Assembly (NCBI GenBank): GCA_006247105.1
Contig: CM016927.1
Location: forward strand, 1,054,001 to 1,118,000
Reading direction: 5' to 3'
DNA: 64,000 nt
DNA from: Giardia muris
Taxonomy: Eukaryota; Fornicata; Diplomonadida; Hexamitidae
The position numbers and the translations under genes are program-made. This document shows, piece by piece, positions 61,076 to 64,000 of the stretch. The first letter of the stretch is position 1; every line of letters starts with the position of its first letter. A model generated the notes under the pieces. It had not been told where the DNA came from. It worked only from the letters and a program-made list of their open reading frames with translations, and did not search any database.

Positions 61076-61083
61076 AAATTTTT
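61076..61083. promoter_or_regulatory. 8-bp divergent A/T spacer (Dus1 / RRP36)
   Basis: The whole intergenic sequence is 'aaattttt': eight A/T bases between CAT and ATG, an ideal compact bidirectional initiator by Giardia rules. Confidence 0.6.
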
Positions 61084-61653
61084 ATGCCATTGACTAATCC
61101 AACCTGTATTCTAACCACAACCATAGCCATAGAGGGGAAGCCTATGGAGGGGGAGGAGAAGGGACCTCGGGAGCATGCGGCCGATAGGCCCCGCCCGGTC
61201 ATCGGGGAGGGACACCCCCCAAAGAGGAGAAAGTCCTTTGACCCACGGTTCCAACCGCTTGAGGAGAGTGATGTCAAGTACTTCAGAAAGAACTATGCCT
61301 TTATAGGGGAACTTCGGCGACAGGAGCTGCAGAAGCACATGGCGCAGCTCAAGGAGATGGAGGCCGACCAGGAGAAGAAGAACTCTGATGAATGTAGGAA
61401 ACTGAAAGCTCAAGTCCTAAAGGAAAAACAGCGAGTTGGGGAGATGGATCGGAAACGTCTCGAGGTTGACCTTCGAGACCGCTTGGCTAGGGCGGAGCTT
61501 GATGCGGTTGCTCATGGGAAGAAACCTTATTATGTGAGAGATGACGATATCAGACGCCTGACAACCGCGATCCGATATACCCGACTGGCTGGAACCAAGA
61601 AGGGCGACCGCCTCCTCAACAAGGTCAACGAACGCAGGAGTAAACCGCCATGA
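61084..61653 (+). CDS. RRP36: rRNA-processing protein RRP36
   Basis: A 189-aa basic helical protein. RRKSFDPRFQPLEESDVKYFRKNYAFIGELRRQELQ matches the DPRFxxLxGxxxxxxFxxxYxFLxxxRxxE core of RRP36. It is followed by the coiled-coil KEKQRVGEMDRKRLEVDL and the conserved GKKPYYVRDDDIRRLTTAIRY (KxPYFLKKSE in other eukaryotes), then a basic C-terminus. RRP36 is part of the SSU processome and acts in early 18S rRNA processing. The first ATG is used; a second in-frame ATG (MEGEEKG) lies 20 codons on. The stop is in the A/T-rich leader of the Hsp90 C-half gene. Confidence 0.88.
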   Translation: MPLTNPTCILTTTIAIEGKPMEGEEKGPREHAADRPRPVIGEGHPPKRRKSFDPRFQPLEESDVKYFRKNYAFIGELRRQELQKHMAQLKEMEADQEKKNSDECRKLKAQVLKEKQRVGEMDRKRLEVDLRDRLARAELDAVAHGKKPYYVRDDDIRRLTTAIRYTRLAGTKKGDRLLNKVNERRSKPP

Positions 61654-61755
61654 TTGATTGATCTCAAATGATCAATTATCAATCTACTTTCATGATGTAC
61701 GGGGAAGAGAAAAAATCAGCGGCTGACGCGCAGGACCATCTGGACTAACACGCAG
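61654..61755 (+). promoter_or_regulatory. Leader and trans-intron acceptor half of HSPC
   Basis: About 100 bp between the RRP36 stop and the Hsp90 exon. The left part is A/T-rich (ctcaaatgatcaattatcaatctacttt) and is the probable promoter. It contains an inverted repeat GATTGAT/ATCAATC (61656-61662 and 61678-61684). The right part is the downstream half of a split intron, ending in the Giardia branch/acceptor signature ACTAACACGCAG (61744-61755). A second, weaker CTGACGCGCAG lies at 61723-61733. In G. intestinalis this half pairs with the HSPN transcript; complementarity cannot be tested here because HSPN is outside the window. Confidence 0.75.
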
Positions 61756-62830
61756 CTTCATCACGGACGAGTGTACGGACATCGTGCCCGACTGGCTTAC
61801 GTTCCTCAAGGGTGTCGTCGACTGCGACGACCTCCCTCTGAACATCTCGCGCGAGATGCTCCAGAAGAACCGCATCGTCAACACGATCCGCAAGAACATC
61901 ATCAACAAGGCCCTCAAGCTCTTCAAGGACCTCGAGGAGGACAAGGAGAAGTACGAGACGTTCCTCAAGCAGTTCGGGAAGTCCATCAAGCTCGGAATCC
62001 ACGAGGACTCGGACAACCGCCAGAAGCTTGCAAAGCTCCTTCGCTACTACTCGACCAAGTCGAAGGACAAGCGCACGTCTCTCGATGACTACGTGACGCG
62101 GATGGGCGAGAGCCAGAAGTCGATCTACTACATCACAGGCGACTCTCTTGACGCACTCCGCGAGTCTCCCTTCCTCGAGCGCTTCAACAAGCGTGGGATC
62201 GAGGTCCTCCTCATGGACGAGGCGATCGACGAGTACATGACGTCCTCTCTCAAGGAGTTCGACGGGAAGCAGCTGAAGTGCATCACGAAGGATGGGATTG
62301 ACCTCGAGATGACGGAGGACGAGAAGAAGGCTCAGGAGGAGAAGAAGGAGCGTTACTCGAAGCTTTGCAAGTACATGAAGGAGGTCCTTGGCGACAAGGT
62401 CGAGGGCGTACGTGTCGGATGTGACCGTCTGGTTGACACCCCGTGCGTCCTCGTCACTGCCGAGTGGGGATGGACCGCGACGATGTCGAAGATCATGAAG
62501 CACCAGGCCCTTCGCGATGACACGCTCGGAAGCGTCATGGCGGGCAAGAAGACGTTGGAACTCAACCCTGATAGCCCGATCATCGCCAACCTGGCCACGA
62601 AGCTCGACGAGGACTCCGAGAACTTGTACGTCAAAGACATCACGACCCTCCTCTTCGAGACAGCGTTGATCCAGAGCGGGTTCGACATCGAGGATCCCAC
62701 GACCTTCGCGAGGCGCATTCACGCCATGGTCCGCGCCAGCCTCGGAGACGACGGGGCAGCTCCCGCGGCCGAAGACTTGCCTCCTCTCGACGACTGCAAC
62801 GACGAGGATGATGTTGACGAAGTTGACTGA
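61756..62830 (+). CDS. HSPC: Cytosolic Hsp90 C-terminal half exon (HSPC), joined by trans-splicing
   Basis: Codes for the last 357 residues of Hsp90 and nothing before. After one phase base the frame reads FITDECTDIVPDWLTFLKGV, equivalent to [21 protein letters not shown] in other Hsp90s. LPLNISREMLQ, KLGIHEDSDNRQKL, YYITGDSLDAL, EGVRVGCDRLVDTPCVLVT, TAEWGWTATMSKIMKHQAL and a C-terminal acidic tail ending DEVD follow. There is no ATG in frame upstream, and an in-frame TGA lies at 61724-61726, so the N-terminal ATPase and middle domain must come from another transcript. This is the arrangement known in G. intestinalis, where HSPN and HSPC RNAs are spliced in trans. The first ORF-like start (GTG 61784) is an artefact. 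A long antisense frame covers it and is not coding. Confidence 0.93.
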
Positions 62831-62893
62831 TCGCAGTTCTTTGTAAAGCCAGCCTTCTCTGTTTGGAACTTCTCTATCTCTCCGGAATCTGCC

Positions 62894-62900
62894 ATTCACT
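62894..62900 (-). terminator. Putative poly(A) signal AGTGAAT over the stop codon
   Basis: On the minus strand GAGAAGTGAATGG holds the stop TGA inside AGTGAAT, the same arrangement seen for alanine aminotransferase, the STE20 kinase and ABCA. Confidence 0.5.
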
Positions 62901-64000
62901 TCTCGATGGGTTCCCAATATGGGCGATAGTCATCTATGAGAGACGCAACGCCTTGGAGTCCACGTTGTAAGCGTGAAACGTCTGTTCGCAAGTGTCTCAC
63001 CTCTGTGACGACGGCATCTCGCTCTGCCATGATCGTATCTGCAAGACAACGTTGATGTTGGAGTTCTGCTTTCAAGGCTTGAACTTCACGATCTTTGTTT
63101 GCGTTTTCTAGCTCCAATGTTGATAATCGAGCGGTAAGAGCTATGGCCTCATCATCCTTACTTGCCAAGCGTGTCTGTACATCTACTAGTTCAGTCTGAG
63201 CCTCATCAAGTGCGGACTGAATGGTAGCTTGTTGATTCTCAGAACGTTGAGCACGTTCCTCAAGCTCCTGCGCAACGCAACGAAGTTCATCAAGCTTCTC
63301 CTCCGTCTTGACAAGGAGGAGTTGTGCCTTTTTGCTCACTAGCCGTTCGGATTCAAGCTCGTCTGTAAGGGCCTCAAGAGTCTGTCTTTGAGAGCCCGTA
63401 CGTTTTATTGCACAGGCAGAGGCCATGTCATTTAGGCGTGCGAGGGTGGCCTCTGTCGCGCATACTGTCACTGCGCTCCTAATATCTCTGATACACCACG
63501 AGCATAATCGCTGGACACAAGTGGCATTGAAGAGGTGAAGCTGCCCATTCGTCGTGAGATTCAACTCTAGGAGCTTGAGGGCGAGTCTTTCTAGGGGTAA
63601 CTCAGCATACGGGCCAATGGTGAGGTCCAAGGTTGAAGAGGAAACAGTGAAGGTGAGATACCAGGTATCGAATTCCTTTTGGAAGCGAGCGAACTTTTCT
63701 GCAACGAGCTCGGGCATGTGGATGGTTTCTGGTAACGGTTGGCCAGCAACAAGTTCCTCATCAACGTTATGGCTCAACAAACCACACATAACGGAAAAGA
63801 GGACGACAATGCAACGAGTACATAACCCAATGGCACACAGGTCAATATTCTGCCAGTTGGCACCTTGAAGCCGTAAAAGGATGGCCAAAGACTTCTCCAA
63901 AATGCTAAGAACTTCCTTCTGATTGAATATGACGACTCGAACATTCCGCAATGAGTAAATGATCAGACGGCCAAGGATTGAGAGTCCAACATAGAAGAAC
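62896..64000 (-). CDS. Hypothetical coiled-coil protein, 5' end outside window (at least 367 aa)
   Basis: The frame stays open to the window edge without an ATG, so the N-terminus is missing. The visible N-terminal 180 residues are helical, with hydrophobic stretches (FYVGLSILGRLIIYSL and CIVVLFSVMCGLL) but no clear membrane protein pattern. From about residue 195 of the visible part there is a long coiled coil (RQTLEALTDELESERLVSKK, then QATIQSALDEAQTELVDVQ). The C-terminus YWEPIEK is followed by an AGTGAAT poly(A)-like signal over the stop. No family is recognised. Confidence 0.7.
   Translation of the reverse strand, partial: FFYVGLSILGRLIIYSLRNVRVVIFNQKEVLSILEKSLAILLRLQGANWQNIDLCAIGLCTRCIVVLFSVMCGLLSHNVDEELVAGQPLPETIHMPELVAEKFARFQKEFDTWYLTFTVSSSTLDLTIGPYAELPLERLALKLLELNLTTNGQLHLFNATCVQRLCSWCIRDIRSAVTVCATEATLARLNDMASACAIKRTGSQRQTLEALTDELESERLVSKKAQLLLVKTEEKLDELRCVAQELEERAQRSENQQATIQSALDEAQTELVDVQTRLASKDDEAIALTARLSTLELENANKDREVQALKAELQHQRCLADTIMAERDAVVTEVRHLRTDVSRLQRGLQGVASLIDDYRPYWEPIEK

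Noticed and set aside
61745..62917. 390-codon open frame on the minus strand covering the Hsp90 exon
   Set aside because: It is the antisense shadow of a gene with strong third-position G/C bias; the translation is Leu/Val/Glu/Arg-rich without domain logic, while the plus strand is unmistakably Hsp90.

Overview
This is nuclear DNA of a very compact diplomonad genome, almost certainly Giardia. Evidence: about 43 genes lie end to end on both strands with no cis-intron that I can see. There are four ankyrin-repeat loci of the Giardia 21.1 type and an ankyrin/NEK-like kinase. A/T tracts abut many start codons, and AGTRAA poly(A)-like signals overlap or follow stop codons. The decisive marker is an Hsp90 C-terminal half that has no start codon and is preceded by a Giardia-type 3' splice site. 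This is the HSPC half of the split, trans-spliced Hsp90 known in Giardia. GC content looks above 50%, which would suit G. muris better than G. intestinalis. The species call is inference.

Layout. 1-7665: an orphan small ORF, a sirtuin, CFAP299, ribosomal protein eS7, axonemal dynein intermediate chain DNAI2, the farnesyltransferase beta subunit, then about 750 bp without a recognisable gene. 7666-21650: Sec23, an ankyrin/coiled-coil protein, PTPA, a UBC4/5-type E2, an unassigned 751-aa protein, a STE20-family kinase, an unassigned helical 841-aa protein, the CAF1 deadenylase and an ankyrin-RING protein. 21700-35900: a small membrane protein, a coiled-coil protein, RNase P/MRP p30, two small unknowns, a helix-hairpin-helix protein, AP-1 gamma-adaptin, a secretory-pathway membrane protein, and two adjacent large paralogues that share an unassigned helical C-terminal domain. 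35950-44810: Sec61 gamma, an AGFG-type ArfGAP, kinetochore Spc25, the ribosome-biogenesis factor SDA1, a large ankyrin/coiled-coil/kinase protein and a truncated ankyrin/coiled-coil ORF. 45070-64000: alanine aminotransferase, PUS7, an ECTFxPxI-repeat protein, an unknown 121-aa protein, KEOPS Pcc1, threonyl-tRNA synthetase, a 21.1-type ankyrin protein, an ABCA transporter, a MORN protein, Dus1, RRP36, the Hsp90 C-half exon and a coiled-coil gene cut by the window end.

The genes do not form functional operons, as expected for monocistronic transcription in Giardia. Themes recur all the same. Ribosome and RNA biogenesis is represented by eS7, SDA1, RRP36, RNase P p30, PUS7, Dus1, Pcc1, CAF1 and ThrRS. 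Secretion and trafficking is represented by Sec23, Sec61 gamma, AP-1 gamma, the ArfGAP and ABCA. Flagellum and cytoskeleton is represented by CFAP299, DNAI2, MORN and coiled-coil proteins. Several divergent pairs are separated by only 6-24 bp and one pair has overlapping start codons, so these spacers must act as minimal bidirectional promoters. Where the first possible start lacked support, I moved it to the ATG that fits the protein family or the adjacent A/T tract.
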